From assembly GCA_019694165.1 (NCBI GenBank), contig JAIBCL010000015.1:62001-126000 (forward strand): 64,000 bases of DNA, read 5' to 3'. The notes under the pieces are model-generated. The model was not told where the DNA came from. It worked only from the letters and a program-made list of their open reading frames with translations, and did not search any database. This DNA is from Verrucomicrobiaceae bacterium. GTDB lineage: Bacteria; Verrucomicrobiota; Verrucomicrobiia; Verrucomicrobiales; Verrucomicrobiaceae. The position numbers and the translations under genes were made by a program. Of the stretch, positions 43,301-51,591 are shown one piece after another (positions within the stretch are counted from its first letter, which is position 1; each line of letters begins with the position of its first letter).

Positions 43301-44653
43301 TCCGAGACACTCCTCAAACTCGCGCAGACCGATCCCTCACCCACCGTGCGACTCGCGCTGGCGTCGGCGTTGCCGAATCTGGATGCGCGAACGGTGTGGG
43401 GTGTCGCCTCCGCGCTCGCGATGCATGGCGAGGACAAGGACGACCGATTCCTGCCGAAGATGATCTGGTTCGGCCTCGCGCGAGTCATTGAGCAGGACTG
43501 GGCTCGTGGTCTGGCGCTGGCAGAGAAGACACCGATGCCTTCGCTGGCTGATTCGATCCGCTGGTTTGCCGGAAAGAGCGCCGAAGGCCGTGAGGCGCTG
43601 GTGAAGACGCTGAAGACGCCGCGTGATCTGAAGGTGCTGGCGTTTTCTCTCAAGGACGAGGCACGCACCCCGATGCCAAAGGCTTGGCCGCAGGTGCGGT
43701 CGGACTTGTCGGACCAGTCTGAACTCGTCCGACAGCTCTCGGCGCTCTTCGGAGACAAAACGATCCTCGCTGAAATGCGCGCACTTCTGGCCGACACGGC
43801 CAGGCCACTGCCCCAACGCCGAGCGGCCTTCGATTTGCTCAAACGCACCGGTGATGCCGAGGCGACGCCGATCTTCGCAAAGGTCCTCGACGAGCCCGCG
43901 TTCACCTCTGCCGTGATCCCGCTGCTCTCGCGGTCGAATGATCCGGCAACGGCCGCAGCGTTGATGGAGCGCTTCTCGAAACTCAGCAACGACGACCGCA
44001 GCGCGGCACTAAACGCACTCACCAGCCGCGCGGAACTCGCCAAACCGTTGCTCGATGCCGTCAAGAGCGGCGCCTTCGACAAGAAACAACTCAGCGCTCT
44101 GCAAATCCGCCAGATGCGCAATCTGAACCACGCAGAGGTCAACACGCTGCTCGATGCGACCTGGGGCAGGGTGAATGAGTCGAGCGAAGCAGCCAAGGCG
44201 AGCATCGAGAAGTTCAGGAAGGCCTACACAACCGCGCCGCTCTGGGCCTTCAACGCAAAGTCGGGCGAGGAGACCTTCAAGCAAGTGTGCGCGGTTTGCC
44301 ATGCGATGGGCGGCGTCGGCGGCAACCTGGGACCCGATCTCGCCGGCTCGTGGCGCAATGGGCTCGATTACTTTTTGGAGAACATCATCGATCCAAATGC
44401 CGTCGTAGGTGACAACTTCCAGCTCCAGGTGCTGACGAAGAAAGACGGCAGCGTGGTGTCGGGCTTGATCGAGCAGGAAAGCGATACCGCCATCACGGTC
44501 CGCACCGTCACGGAGTCCGTCATCGTCTCCAAAGCCGACTTGAAGGAGCGCAACAAGCTCGCCGCATCGTTGATGCCGCCGGGAATGCTCGAAGCGATGC
44601 CGGAGCGGAAGGCCATCGAACTGCTGAAGTATCTCCTGAGCAAGCGAGAGTGA
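40313..44653 (+). CDS. PVC-type membrane-bound dehydrogenase/cytochrome c protein with DUF1080 domain
   Basis: A large exported protein of 1446 residues that begins with a signal peptide (LFASLVSLSLVVCSWSA). Residues 20-225 are a DUF1080 jelly-roll module (SLFDGKTLDHWSGKPEHW). A second jelly roll follows (about 265-420), then the PVC-type beta-propeller (GFQAELIAAEPDVKQPIAF, DERGRMWVAEAFSYP, HGGSNQWGLDYNSNGH) to about 880, HEAT-like helices, and a C-terminal cytochrome c with CAVCH haem site near residue 1330. Proteins of this type are typical of Verrucomicrobia and Planctomycetes and probably oxidise sugars or sugar acids in the periplasm. Two palindromic elements are inserted in frame (see repeats at 41016 and 42030), adding low-complexity residues in surface loops without a stop. 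Confidence 0.93.
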   Translation: MRCLFASLVSLSLVVCSWSAEPKPVSLFDGKTLDHWSGKPEHWRVEDGCITGEIKDGDTLKGNQWSFWDGEVNDFDLTVDFKIAGGPSANSGIQYRAQQHPDGHASGYQADLDGGAVWLGRIYDEHGRALICERGQRVSIAPDGRKWTDVFAEPKSFVPAIKANDWNTYHITATASHVEVRINGVLFSVLDDHDAKDAEWSGKLAFQLHAGPGPSKIQFRNIMLTDLGKTAMPRRNTDTPVRGAGGSTARTGVSALQPASIAPPAELNLSFEKGTLDGWKAEGDAWARQPVEGDTVALRKRGNSMHVGKFWLGGYERIGDKGTGTLTSQSFEVTHPWASYLLGAAPNAKEERVEIVEEASGNTIHTGSGAQVETMKRVAVNLEKLIGKRIFIRLVDESPRGWGHVNFDDFVFHDAKPAFAAATALTISGGRSKRGDESPVLWHLMPNPAKPTSVRNDEAQKLVAGIKLQDGFQAELIAAEPDVKQPIAFCFDERGRMWVAEAFSYPNRQPEGKGKDRISIFEDSDGDGSFETHKIFCEGLNLVSGIEVGFGGVWVGAAPYLLFIPAKDDRPVERTKGTEGTESTSAKQSLPSFESLSSFPTDPTLPFRAHILLDGFGYQDTHETLNSFLWGPDGWLYGNQGVFNTAHIGKPGTDAKDRIELRSGVWRYHPVRHVFEVFCHGGSNQWGLDYNSNGHLFMTHCRSFWGKGGTTNAIRNGHFWNQANANYAPFISATAPDFAPDLQNYLPASAKYDSGEGGAGKPGTTAVYGGHSHVGTMIYNGDNFPPIYRDHLFTHNLHGHQMNQQHMVREGSGYETLHAGYDLMFCGDEHYIPVDLQTGPDGAVYVIDWCDTQHCHNPEDEKWDRTNGRIYRISWKETYRPVKVDLGELGDERLGAELLDSNDWSARTAQRLLQERTALVKRAGGKSLDFDGVAPISNPAQNNTRTFLRYLWALHVTNNDNHIRFDLIDKPDRMEDVARAWAIQLATEEAGKSKLRSETLLKLAQTDPSPTVRLALASALPNLDARTVWGVASALAMHGEDKDDRFLPKMIWFGLARVIEQDWARGLALAEKTPMPSLADSIRWFAGKSAEGREALVKTLKTPRDLKVLAFSLKDEARTPMPKAWPQVRSDLSDQSELVRQLSALFGDKTILAEMRALLADTARPLPQRRAAFDLLKRTGDAEATPIFAKVLDEPAFTSAVIPLLSRSNDPATAAALMERFSKLSNDDRSAALNALTSRAELAKPLLDAVKSGAFDKKQLSALQIRQMRNLNHAEVNTLLDATWGRVNESSEAAKASIEKFRKAYTTAPLWAFNAKSGEETFKQVCAVCHAMGGVGGNLGPDLAGSWRNGLDYFLENIIDPNAVVGDNFQLQVLTKKDGSVVSGLIEQESDTAITVRTVTESVIVSKADLKERNKLAASLMPPGMLEAMPERKAIELLKYLLSKRE
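41016..41081. repeat. Palindromic element inside a coding sequence
   Basis: Arms GTAACACGGACACTCCTGTC-like (41016-41039) and its inverse (41057-41081) pair over 24 bases with two mismatches around a 17-base loop. The pair is in frame in the PVC dehydrogenase gene and encodes an Arg/Gly/Thr-rich loop between two jelly-roll domains. It looks like a REP-type dispersed repeat. Confidence 0.75.
42030..42108. repeat. Second palindromic element inside the same coding sequence
   Basis: AAAGGAC...GGGACGGAAGGGACTG (42030-42056) is inverted in CAGTCCCTTCCGTCC...TCCTT (42074-42108), with a 17-base loop and a small extra repeat in the right arm. It is in frame and encodes a Lys/Thr/Glu/Ser-rich loop inside the beta-propeller. 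It differs in sequence from the element at 41016. Confidence 0.7.
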
Positions 44654-44703
44654 TTGCAAGAGTTCGCGCGCAGGCAATGAACGCGGGCCTGCGCAGCGGG
44701 TAG

Positions 44704-44825
44704 GGCTGGCTGTCTCCAGCCAGCCGGCGCTTGTGCAGACAATGAAAAGCGAATGAGCAGGGAGTCTCCCGCTCATTCGCATTCATTGGCTCGTCACGCT
44801 CGCGGCGCATGGAGGACCATGCGCC
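44704..44825. repeat. Cluster of three hairpins between genes
   Basis: Three palindromes follow one another: 44704-44725 (GGCTGGCTG / CAGCCAGCC), 44740-44788 (GCGAATGAGC / GCTCATTCGC in a longer stem) and 44804-44825 (GGCGCATGG / CCATGCGCC). The outer GTAGGGC and GCCCTAC also pair. The set fills most of the 297-base gap between the two cytochrome genes and resembles a composite REP/BIME cluster; it may also stop transcription from the left gene. Confidence 0.65.
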
Positions 44826-44950
44826 CTACCAAAGTGCGGAGTGACGGCCAAAAGACCAGCTTCTGCTGCCATGCGCTGCATCGAGCACGGCGAAGTGAAA
44901 CCAGCGGCAAAACCGGGGCGTTTCGGCCCGTAGGTTTCGTCGCTCGTTTG

Positions 44951-47563
44951 ATGAAACCCTCCATCGCCACTTTTCTAGGCTTGCTCGCCGGCTCCGCGTT
45001 CGGAGGTGAGGCTGCGCTCACGTTTGAAAAGGATGTGCGTCCGATCGTGAAGACGCACTGCACGCATTGCCATGGCGAGGAGGAGAAGATCGCCGGCGGA
45101 GTTGATTTGAGGCTGAGGCGTTTCATGGACAAGGCGCTCGACGACGGTGCGCATGTGGTCGAAGCGGGGCAGCCGGAGAAGAGCGCGATCGTGCAGATCA
45201 TCCGTCGTGGTGAGATGCCGAAAAAAGGCAAAAAGCTTACCGATGAAGAGCTGGCGGTGATCGAGAAATGGATCACGCAAGGCGCGAAGACTTTGAAAAC
45301 CGAGCCGCTGACGCTCGCGCCGGGGCCGATGATCTCGGATGAGGATCGTGAGTTCTGGGCCTTCCAGCCGGTGAAGCGTCCGACAGTGCCGACCGATGTG
45401 GATTTGAAAAAGGTGCGCACACCGGTCGATGCCTTTGTGCTGAAATCGATGAGCGGAAAAGGGCTGACTTTTGCTCCGGAGGCGGATCGTCGCACTCTGA
45501 TCCGCCGCGTGACGCTCGATCTCACGGGCCTGCTGCCTTCGCCCGAAGATGTGGAGGCATTTGTCGCCGACCCTTCGCCGCTGGCTTACGAGAATCTTGT
45601 GGAGCGGTTGCTGGCCTCGAAGTCGTATGGCGAGCGCTGGGCGCGGCATTGGCTCGATGTCGTGGGCTATGCCGACTCAAACGGCTTCTCGGAGGCCGAC
45701 TCGGTGCGGCCTCATGCGTGGCGCTACCGCGACTACGTGATCCGCTCAATGAATGCGGACAAACCGTGGAGCGAGTTCATCCAGGAACAGCTCGCGGGTG
45801 ATGAACTGGCCGGCGCGACTCATGCCGACACGCAGCAGGCGGTGCTCGACCCGAAGCGGCGCGACGATCTCGTGGCCACCGCGTTTCTGCGCATGGCTCC
45901 CGATGGCACGGGCGACACCGTGGACGATCCGAAGCTCGCGAAGAACCAGGTCATCGCCGAGCAACTCAAGATCACGACCTCGTCGCTCATGGGGCTCACC
46001 GTGGCGTGTGCGCAGTGTCACGATCATCGCTACGATCCGATCCCGCAGGCCGACTACTACCGGCTGCGCGCGATTTTTGATCCTGCCTTCAACTGGGAGG
46101 CGTGGCGCGCGCCGTCGCAGCGGCTTTACTCGCTGTATTCGCCCGAGGAGCGCGCGAAAGCGAATGAGATCGAAAAGCAGGCGGGAGACATCAATCGTGC
46201 CGCGCAGGCGATGAGCAAAAAATTCCTCGACGAAATCTTCGAGGTGGAAATCAAGAAAGTGCCGCAAGCCGAGCAGGCTGCTTTCCGCGTTGCGCGTGAC
46301 ACGCCGGTGGCCAAGCAGACGCCCGAGCAGAAGGCGCTCATCAAGAAATATCCCTCCGCGCTTGCGACCTACTCGCTCGATCTCTACGACAAGAAAAAGC
46401 AGGATCTGGTGGACGCCAAGGTGGCCGAGGCGACCAAGCTTCGCGCGACGAAGCCCGTCGAGGGATTCTTGATGGCGCTGACTGAAGTCAAAGGACAGGT
46501 GCCGGTGACGAAGCTTTTCAATCGAGGTGATCACGACCAACCCAAGCAGGTCGTCACACCCGGCGAGCTGAGCATCCTTGCGAAGCCGGCGATCGAGCCG
46601 TTCAAACCTGCCGCCGTCAGCACTGGTTCCACGGGCCGCCGTCTCGCCTATGCGCAGTGGCTCACGAGCGGGCAGCATCCGCTCGTCTCGCGCGTGCTGG
46701 TGAATCGCTTCTGGCTGAACCACATGGGCCGCGGCATCGTGAACACGCCCGGTGAGTTCGGAAGGCAGGGCGAGCGCCCGACGCACCCCGAACTGCTCGA
46801 CTGGCTGGCGGATGAATTTGTCAAAGGCGGCTGGAAACTGAAGCCGCTGCACCGGCTGATCCTGCTGAGCAACGCTTACCGTCAGTCATCCGTGAATGAC
46901 GCCTCGCTGCGCAGCGATCCCGACAACAAGCTCTACGCCCGCTTCAAGATGAAGCGTCTCGATGCCGAGACGCTGCGCGATTCGATGCTCGCGGTCACGG
47001 GTTCGCTCGTGCAGGCAAGCTACGGCCCGCCGAGCGGCATCGGCCGTGATCCCTCCGGCCGCGTGATCACCGGCATCGACAAAGGCACCATCACCACGCA
47101 CAAGGTCGATCCAGCCGGCGCGGATGATTTCCGCCGCTCGATCTACATCCAGGTGCGCCGCACACAGCCCGTCACGGTGCTCGACACTTTCGATGCGCCT
47201 TCGATGGTGCCGAACTGCGAGATGCGCGCCCAGACGACAGTCGCGCCGCAGTCGCTGCTGCTGATGAACGACAGCTTCATTTTGGACAACGCCCGCCGTC
47301 TCGCCGACCGCCTGCAAAACGAAGCGCCCGATGATCGTCGCAAACAGCTCCAGCGCGCATGGAGTCTTCTCTTCGGCAAACCCGCCACCGAAGCCGACCT
47401 CACCCGCAGCCTTGCGTATCTCGACGAGCAGACCAAGTCGCTCACGCAATACCACCACGACATCCAGCACGCCAAAGGCGTGGTGCCGAACCCGCCGCAA
47501 GAGGCGATGGCCAGTTTGTGCCAGATTTTGTACAGCTCGAACCGGTTTCTTTATGTGGAGTGA
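44951..47563 (+). CDS. PSCyt1/DUF1549/DUF1553 cytochrome protein
   Basis: An 870-residue exported protein typical of Planctomycetes and Verrucomicrobia. A signal peptide (SIATFLGLLAGSAFG) is followed by a planctomycete cytochrome c domain with CTHCH near residue 36, then DUF1549 (FVLKSMSGKGLTFAPEADRR to AQCHDHRYDPI with a second Cys-x-x-Cys-His, CAQCH), a helical insertion (about 390-520), and DUF1553 (WLTSGQHPLVSRVLVNRFW to LLMNDSFILDNARRLADRL). Two haem sites are thus present. These proteins normally pair with a DUF1501 sulfatase-like gene; none follows here. I chose ATG 44951 because the frame upstream runs through the hairpin cluster and has no signal peptide. The function is thought to be periplasmic redox chemistry on sugars or sulfated sugars. 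Confidence 0.92.
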   Translation: MKPSIATFLGLLAGSAFGGEAALTFEKDVRPIVKTHCTHCHGEEEKIAGGVDLRLRRFMDKALDDGAHVVEAGQPEKSAIVQIIRRGEMPKKGKKLTDEELAVIEKWITQGAKTLKTEPLTLAPGPMISDEDREFWAFQPVKRPTVPTDVDLKKVRTPVDAFVLKSMSGKGLTFAPEADRRTLIRRVTLDLTGLLPSPEDVEAFVADPSPLAYENLVERLLASKSYGERWARHWLDVVGYADSNGFSEADSVRPHAWRYRDYVIRSMNADKPWSEFIQEQLAGDELAGATHADTQQAVLDPKRRDDLVATAFLRMAPDGTGDTVDDPKLAKNQVIAEQLKITTSSLMGLTVACAQCHDHRYDPIPQADYYRLRAIFDPAFNWEAWRAPSQRLYSLYSPEERAKANEIEKQAGDINRAAQAMSKKFLDEIFEVEIKKVPQAEQAAFRVARDTPVAKQTPEQKALIKKYPSALATYSLDLYDKKKQDLVDAKVAEATKLRATKPVEGFLMALTEVKGQVPVTKLFNRGDHDQPKQVVTPGELSILAKPAIEPFKPAAVSTGSTGRRLAYAQWLTSGQHPLVSRVLVNRFWLNHMGRGIVNTPGEFGRQGERPTHPELLDWLADEFVKGGWKLKPLHRLILLSNAYRQSSVNDASLRSDPDNKLYARFKMKRLDAETLRDSMLAVTGSLVQASYGPPSGIGRDPSGRVITGIDKGTITTHKVDPAGADDFRRSIYIQVRRTQPVTVLDTFDAPSMVPNCEMRAQTTVAPQSLLLMNDSFILDNARRLADRLQNEAPDDRRKQLQRAWSLLFGKPATEADLTRSLAYLDEQTKSLTQYHHDIQHAKGVVPNPPQEAMASLCQILYSSNRFLYVE

Positions 47564-47601
47564 GGCGCACGGGGATCCAGTGCCGAACCTCGACTGCAGC
47601 T

Positions 47602-48495
47602 TCACCACCACCATCTCCCAAAAATTCCGCATGGCAGCACGAGCTTGCCGACGGTGATGGGGAGGCCGACTTCGCCGGTGGCCATGTAACCGCCGCGATC
47701 CGAGAGCAGGCGTGACATGACATTGGCCAGCGCGGTGGGCGAGAGGCCGGTGGTGTAGGCGTTGACGAGGAAAAGCAGCGGCTGGTCGGAGATGAGTTTC
47801 TTGCAGTCGGCGAGCAGCGGCCAGAGGTGATCGTCGAGCTTCCACACCTCGCCGCTGGCTCCGTGACCGTAACTGGGCGGGTCCATGATGATGGCGTCGT
47901 ACTTTTTCTCGCGGCGAATCTCGCGGCGCACAAAAGCATGGCAGTCCTCGACGATGTAGCGGACCGGCGCTTCAGCGAGGCCGGAGAGCCGGGCGTTGTC
48001 TTTGCACCACTCGACCATGCCCTTCGCGGCATCGACGTGGCACACGCTGGCTCCCGCCGCAGCAGCGGCGACGGTGGCCGCGCCGGTGTAGCCGAAGAGA
48101 TTGAGCACCGAGATCTCGCGACCTTTGTTTTTCGCGGCGCGGATCAGCTCGCTGCACCAGTCCCAGTTCACGGCTTGCTCGGGAAAGAGGCCGGTGTGCT
48201 TGAAGCCGGTGGGCGCGACTTTGAAGGTGAGGTTCCGGTACTTAACCGTCCACGATTCCGGCAAGCGTTTGCGATAGTCCCATTTGCCGCCGCCTTTGCT
48301 GCTGCGGTGATACCATGCGTCCCAGTTCGTCCATTCCCGGCCTGCGCGCGGCCAGATGATCTGCGGATCCGGGCGCGAGAGGACAAAGTCGCCCCAGCGC
48401 TCGAGCTTCATGCCGTCGCCTGCGTCGAGCAGTTCGTAGTCCTTCCATTCGCTGGCGAGGAGTGCGTTTGAGGTGGAATGGGCGGAGGCGGACAT
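47602..48495 (-). CDS. RlmI-like SAM-dependent methyltransferase
   Basis: A 297-residue class I methyltransferase related to the 23S rRNA m5C1962 enzyme RlmI and its relatives. It has an N-terminal beta part (YELLDAGDGMKLERWGDFVL, RPDPQIIW), GLFPEQAVNWDWCSELI, the SAM motif VLNLFGYTGAATVAAAAAG, VCHVDAAKGMVEWCKDNA, and the catalytic-region YDAIIMDPPSYGHG. It lacks the PUA domain of RlmI, so the target may differ. It converges on the cytochrome gene with 38 nt between stops. Upstream, a palindromic element separates it from the permease genes. Confidence 0.88.
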   Translation of the reverse strand: MSASAHSTSNALLASEWKDYELLDAGDGMKLERWGDFVLSRPDPQIIWPRAGREWTNWDAWYHRSSKGGGKWDYRKRLPESWTVKYRNLTFKVAPTGFKHTGLFPEQAVNWDWCSELIRAAKNKGREISVLNLFGYTGAATVAAAAAGASVCHVDAAKGMVEWCKDNARLSGLAEAPVRYIVEDCHAFVRREIRREKKYDAIIMDPPSYGHGASGEVWKLDDHLWPLLADCKKLISDQPLLFLVNAYTTGLSPTALANVMSRLLSDRGGYMATGEVGLPITVGKLVLPCGIFGRWWW

Positions 48496-48510
48496 GGGCG
48501 GGATTCAATT

Positions 48511-48609
48511 GGCCGAAAGAAACGAAACAACCAAAAGAGCGGAGCATTCAGTCGTGCGGCTGCCATTCCGATTGAGTTTCATTTTTTGATTCTTTCGTTT
48601 CTTTCGGCC
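48511..48609. repeat. Palindromic element, GGCCGAAAGAAACGAAA family, copy 1
   Basis: GGCCGAAAGAAACGAAA at the left edge is inverted at the right edge (TTTCGTTTCTTTCGGCC ending at 48609), perfect over 17 bases. It fills the gap between the RlmI-like gene and the first permease. A second copy with the same arms lies at 49964-50046. Confidence 0.8.
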
Positions 48610-48612
48610 ATC

Positions 48613-49935
48613 CTAGTCGCGGAGCGCCACCGCAGGATCAACTCGCGCGGCGAAGTACGCCGGAACGAGCGCCGCGAGCAGACAGAGCACGACGGCAACG
48701 GCGCAGATGGAAAGGAGGTCGCTCCAGTTTGTGTGCGCCGGGATGCTGGAGAGGAAGTAGATGTCGGAAGGAAAGAAATCGCGGCCCGTGGCATCGGCGA
48801 TCCGTTGGCGGAGATCGTTGCGGTAGTGCAGCACCGCGAATCCGCCGATGATGCCGAGCATGCAGCCGAGGATGGCGACAATGGCGGCCTGCGACAAAAA
48901 GATGCCCATGATCTGCCCGGCGCGCGAACCCAGGGCGGTGAGGATGCCGATCTCACGGCGCTTCTGCACGGTGACGGTAATGGTGGTGTTCATCACGCAC
49001 GTCGCGGCCACGATCATGACGAAGAGCAGCAGAAACCACATGAGCGACTGCTGGTTCTCGACGTTTTGGAGCATGAAGTTGTGCTGGTGCATCCAGGTGC
49101 TCACGCTCCAGTCGAGCGGCAGCTTGTCCGAGTTCATCAGCACTTCGGCGATCTCCGGCGCGCTATCAGGATCACCAAGTTCCACATCGATGGCGGACAC
49201 GCCGTCATCGAGGAGAAACAGCTCCTGGCCGATGTTCATCGGCACATAGCCGCGCAGACCGGCGGTGTCGGTGCGCAGGATGCCGACGAGCTTGAGTTCG
49301 GATCCGGTGGGTATCACGCCATCGAGCGCGGCGGCGCGTTTGCTTTCGTCCGGCTCGTTGTCGTTGGCCCGCACTTCGCGCACGAGCTTGTTGAGGCTCT
49401 CGGCGGCGTTGACGAGGATGGTGTCGCCGAGCTTCGCGCCGAGCTTTTCCACCTGCTTCTCCGGCAGCACGATGTTGTCGCCATCCAGATCGAACTCGCC
49501 GCTTTTCAGGTGTTTCGAGAGCTTCTTGATCAAGGCGTTGTCATCCGCCGCCTGCAATCCGAGAACCTCGATGCCCTCGGCTTTCTTTCCGTGCTCGGCG
49601 ACGATCATCCCGCGCGAGATGGGCTGCGCCGAGGTCACGCCGGGCACCTGACGTACCGCGGGCAGCACGTCGCGCCAGTTCGACCGGGCCATGGGCGGCG
49701 CATTGGGATCGACCGGTCCCGAAGGCTTCGGCTCCTGCGTCAGGATGATGTGAGGCTCAAAGCCAATGAGCATCTTCTTGTACTCGACCTGCCAGCCCTT
49801 GAACACCGACATCACCACGACCAGCACGCCGACACCGAGCATCACTCCGAGCACGGAGATGAGTGTGATGATCGATACGAACGAGCGCTTCGGTCGCAGG
49901 TAGCGGAGGGCAAGGAAGAGTGGAGCGCTGCGCAT
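48613..49935 (-). CDS. LolC/LolE-type ABC transporter permease (copy 1)
   Basis: A FtsX/MacB-type permease of about 440 residues with four membrane helices. The N-terminal FLALRYLRPKRSFVSIITLISVLGV and the C-terminal NTTITVTVQKRREIGILTALGSRAG and AALVPAYFAARVDPAVALRD are typical of LolC and LolE, which extract lipoproteins from the inner membrane. The periplasmic domain lies between the first and second helices. The start at 49935 (MRSAPLFL) aligns with that of the neighbouring copy; the ATG at 49938 is also possible. A palindromic element precedes it. The LolD ATPase is not in the window. Confidence 0.9.
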   Translation of the reverse strand: MRSAPLFLALRYLRPKRSFVSIITLISVLGVMLGVGVLVVVMSVFKGWQVEYKKMLIGFEPHIILTQEPKPSGPVDPNAPPMARSNWRDVLPAVRQVPGVTSAQPISRGMIVAEHGKKAEGIEVLGLQAADDNALIKKLSKHLKSGEFDLDGDNIVLPEKQVEKLGAKLGDTILVNAAESLNKLVREVRANDNEPDESKRAAALDGVIPTGSELKLVGILRTDTAGLRGYVPMNIGQELFLLDDGVSAIDVELGDPDSAPEIAEVLMNSDKLPLDWSVSTWMHQHNFMLQNVENQQSLMWFLLLFVMIVAATCVMNTTITVTVQKRREIGILTALGSRAGQIMGIFLSQAAIVAILGCMLGIIGGFAVLHYRNDLRQRIADATGRDFFPSDIYFLSSIPAHTNWSDLLSICAVAVVLCLLAALVPAYFAARVDPAVALRD

Positions 49936-49963
49936 CATTGGCGGCACATGAAGCGGGTTGGAT

Positions 49964-50046
49964 GGCCGAAGGAAACGAAAAGAGGAAAAGAAGCGATGCT
50001 GCAATACAGCTCCTCACATTTTTTCCTTCTTTCGTTTCTTTCGGCC
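49964..50046. repeat. Palindromic element, GGCCGAAAGAAACGAAA family, copy 2
   Basis: GGCCGAAGGAAACGAAAAGA at the left and its inverse CTTTCGTTTCTTTCGGCC at the right edge pair with one mismatch in the first 17 bases. It fills the gap between the two permease genes and shares its arms with the element at 48511-48609, while the loops differ. Confidence 0.8.
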
Positions 50047-50054
50047 TTCATGAT

Positions 50055-51353
50055 TCAGTCTCTGAGCGCCTCCGCCGGATCGAGTTGTGATGCGAAGAAC
50101 GCCGGCACGACGGCGGCGATCAGGCTGAGCGCGATGGACACGCAGCAGGTGAAAACGACATCCCTCGGCTCCACATGCGCCGGAATCGTGGCCAGGAACA
50201 CGCCGTCCACCGCATGAACCTCGCCGCCACCGACCATCGAGATCAGGGATCGGATGTCATTGCGGAATGCGAGCACGAGGAAGCTGCCGATCAGGCCGAG
50301 CATGGTACCGAGCACGCCGACAATCGCGGCCTGCAGCACGAAGATGGAGACGACCATGCCCGGCCGCGCGCCGATGGCCGTGAGCACGCCGATCTCGCGC
50401 CGTTTCTGCGTGGTGACGGTGATCGTTGTGTTCATCACCGAGAAGGCGGCCACAGCGGCGATGATGAGCAGCACGAGCTGCATCATCACCTGCTCATTCT
50501 CCATCGCAGCCAGCCGCGCCTCGCCGGCATCCAGCCAGAGATGCGTTTTCCAATCGGCTGGAACCGCGCCCGTCTTCTTCACTTTTTCCGCAAAGGCGGC
50601 GGCAGAGCGAGGCTCGTTCAACTCGACGGCCACACCGCTGACTCCGGCATCAAGGCGGAAGATATTTTGTCCGGTCGCCAGCGATGCGTAGCTGTACTTC
50701 GTGGCGATCTCGTCGCGGACAATGCCAGAAACGCGCAGCTTCAGCGGCTCGAGTTTGATCTGTTTCAGCGCCTGTTTCTTCTTCGCTTCCTCGCGCTCAT
50801 CAACGGCGGCCCGATAGCGATGCGCGATGTCGATCACGGCGTCCGACGGATACACATTCACCTCGTCGCCGATTCCGATCGAGAGATCGGCCGCCGTGTA
50901 CTCGCTGATCACGAGCGTCCCCTCGGGAAGGTCGAGCGTGCCCTCAAGGAGCTGTGGCTTCAGCTTGTCGAGCCGCGGACGCGCTTCGTCGGGCTTGAAC
51001 CCGAAGAGCGGCGCGTCGGTCTGATACTCCGCGTGTTCGATCAGGATGCCGCCGCCCGCGAACGGCGTCGCCGAGAGCACTCCCGGCTGCGAGCGGGCCA
51101 CGGCGACAAGCTTCTGCCAGTCAGGCGGCGGTGCTTTGTCGTTCTTCTCGCCCGCCACAAACATCACATGCGGCTCCACGGCGATCAGCGTGTTCCGAAA
51201 ATCCACCTCGAATCCCTGCATCACCGACCGCACCACGATCATCATCAGCACCCCCACCGCGATGCCAAGGATCGAGATGATCGTAATCACCGACACAAAC
51301 GTCCGCTTCGGCCGCAGATAACGGAGCGCGAGGAAGAGGGTGGCGGAGTTCAT
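50055..51353 (-). CDS. LolC/LolE-type ABC transporter permease (copy 2)
   Basis: This 432-residue permease is a paralogue of the next gene: MNSATLFLALRYLRPKRTF against MRSAPLFLALRYLRPKRSF, and NTTITVTTQKRREIGVLTAIG near the third helix. Four membrane helices enclose a large periplasmic domain with GTLVISEYTAADL and KLRVSGIVRDEIATKYSY. The pair probably forms a LolCE heterodimer for lipoprotein release. It starts 238 bases from the divergent gpmI gene. The two permease genes are separated by a palindromic element, so they may still be read as one transcript. Confidence 0.9.
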   Translation of the reverse strand: MNSATLFLALRYLRPKRTFVSVITIISILGIAVGVLMMIVVRSVMQGFEVDFRNTLIAVEPHVMFVAGEKNDKAPPPDWQKLVAVARSQPGVLSATPFAGGGILIEHAEYQTDAPLFGFKPDEARPRLDKLKPQLLEGTLDLPEGTLVISEYTAADLSIGIGDEVNVYPSDAVIDIAHRYRAAVDEREEAKKKQALKQIKLEPLKLRVSGIVRDEIATKYSYASLATGQNIFRLDAGVSGVAVELNEPRSAAAFAEKVKKTGAVPADWKTHLWLDAGEARLAAMENEQVMMQLVLLIIAAVAAFSVMNTTITVTTQKRREIGVLTAIGARPGMVVSIFVLQAAIVGVLGTMLGLIGSFLVLAFRNDIRSLISMVGGGEVHAVDGVFLATIPAHVEPRDVVFTCCVSIALSLIAAVVPAFFASQLDPAEALRD

Positions 51354-51442
51354 GTGGCAGGCGGCAGATCTGTCGGGGGCTGGATTGGAAAAGCGGGGCG
51401 GTCAGGCTGGCGAGATCGAACCATGACCGGACCATGCTTCCG

Positions 51443-51470
51443 CCCGGCAGAAATTCAAAGCCCTGCCGGG
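51443..51470. other. Hairpin between divergent genes
   Basis: CCCGGCAG and CTGCCGGG pair perfectly around a 12-base loop in the gap between the divergent permease and gpmI genes (51354-51591). Being upstream of both genes it is not a terminator for either; it may be regulatory or a small repeat. The rest of the gap shows nothing recognisable. Confidence 0.3.
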
Positions 51471-51591
51471 AAACGGAAACGCATGCAGCCAGACTGGACG
51501 GAGCATCTGGGAGACATGCCGGCAGCGGCGCTCTGCGTCAAACCATCATCTTCCGCATTGACGGCCTCCCGCCGGTCGTGCAATTCCACTC

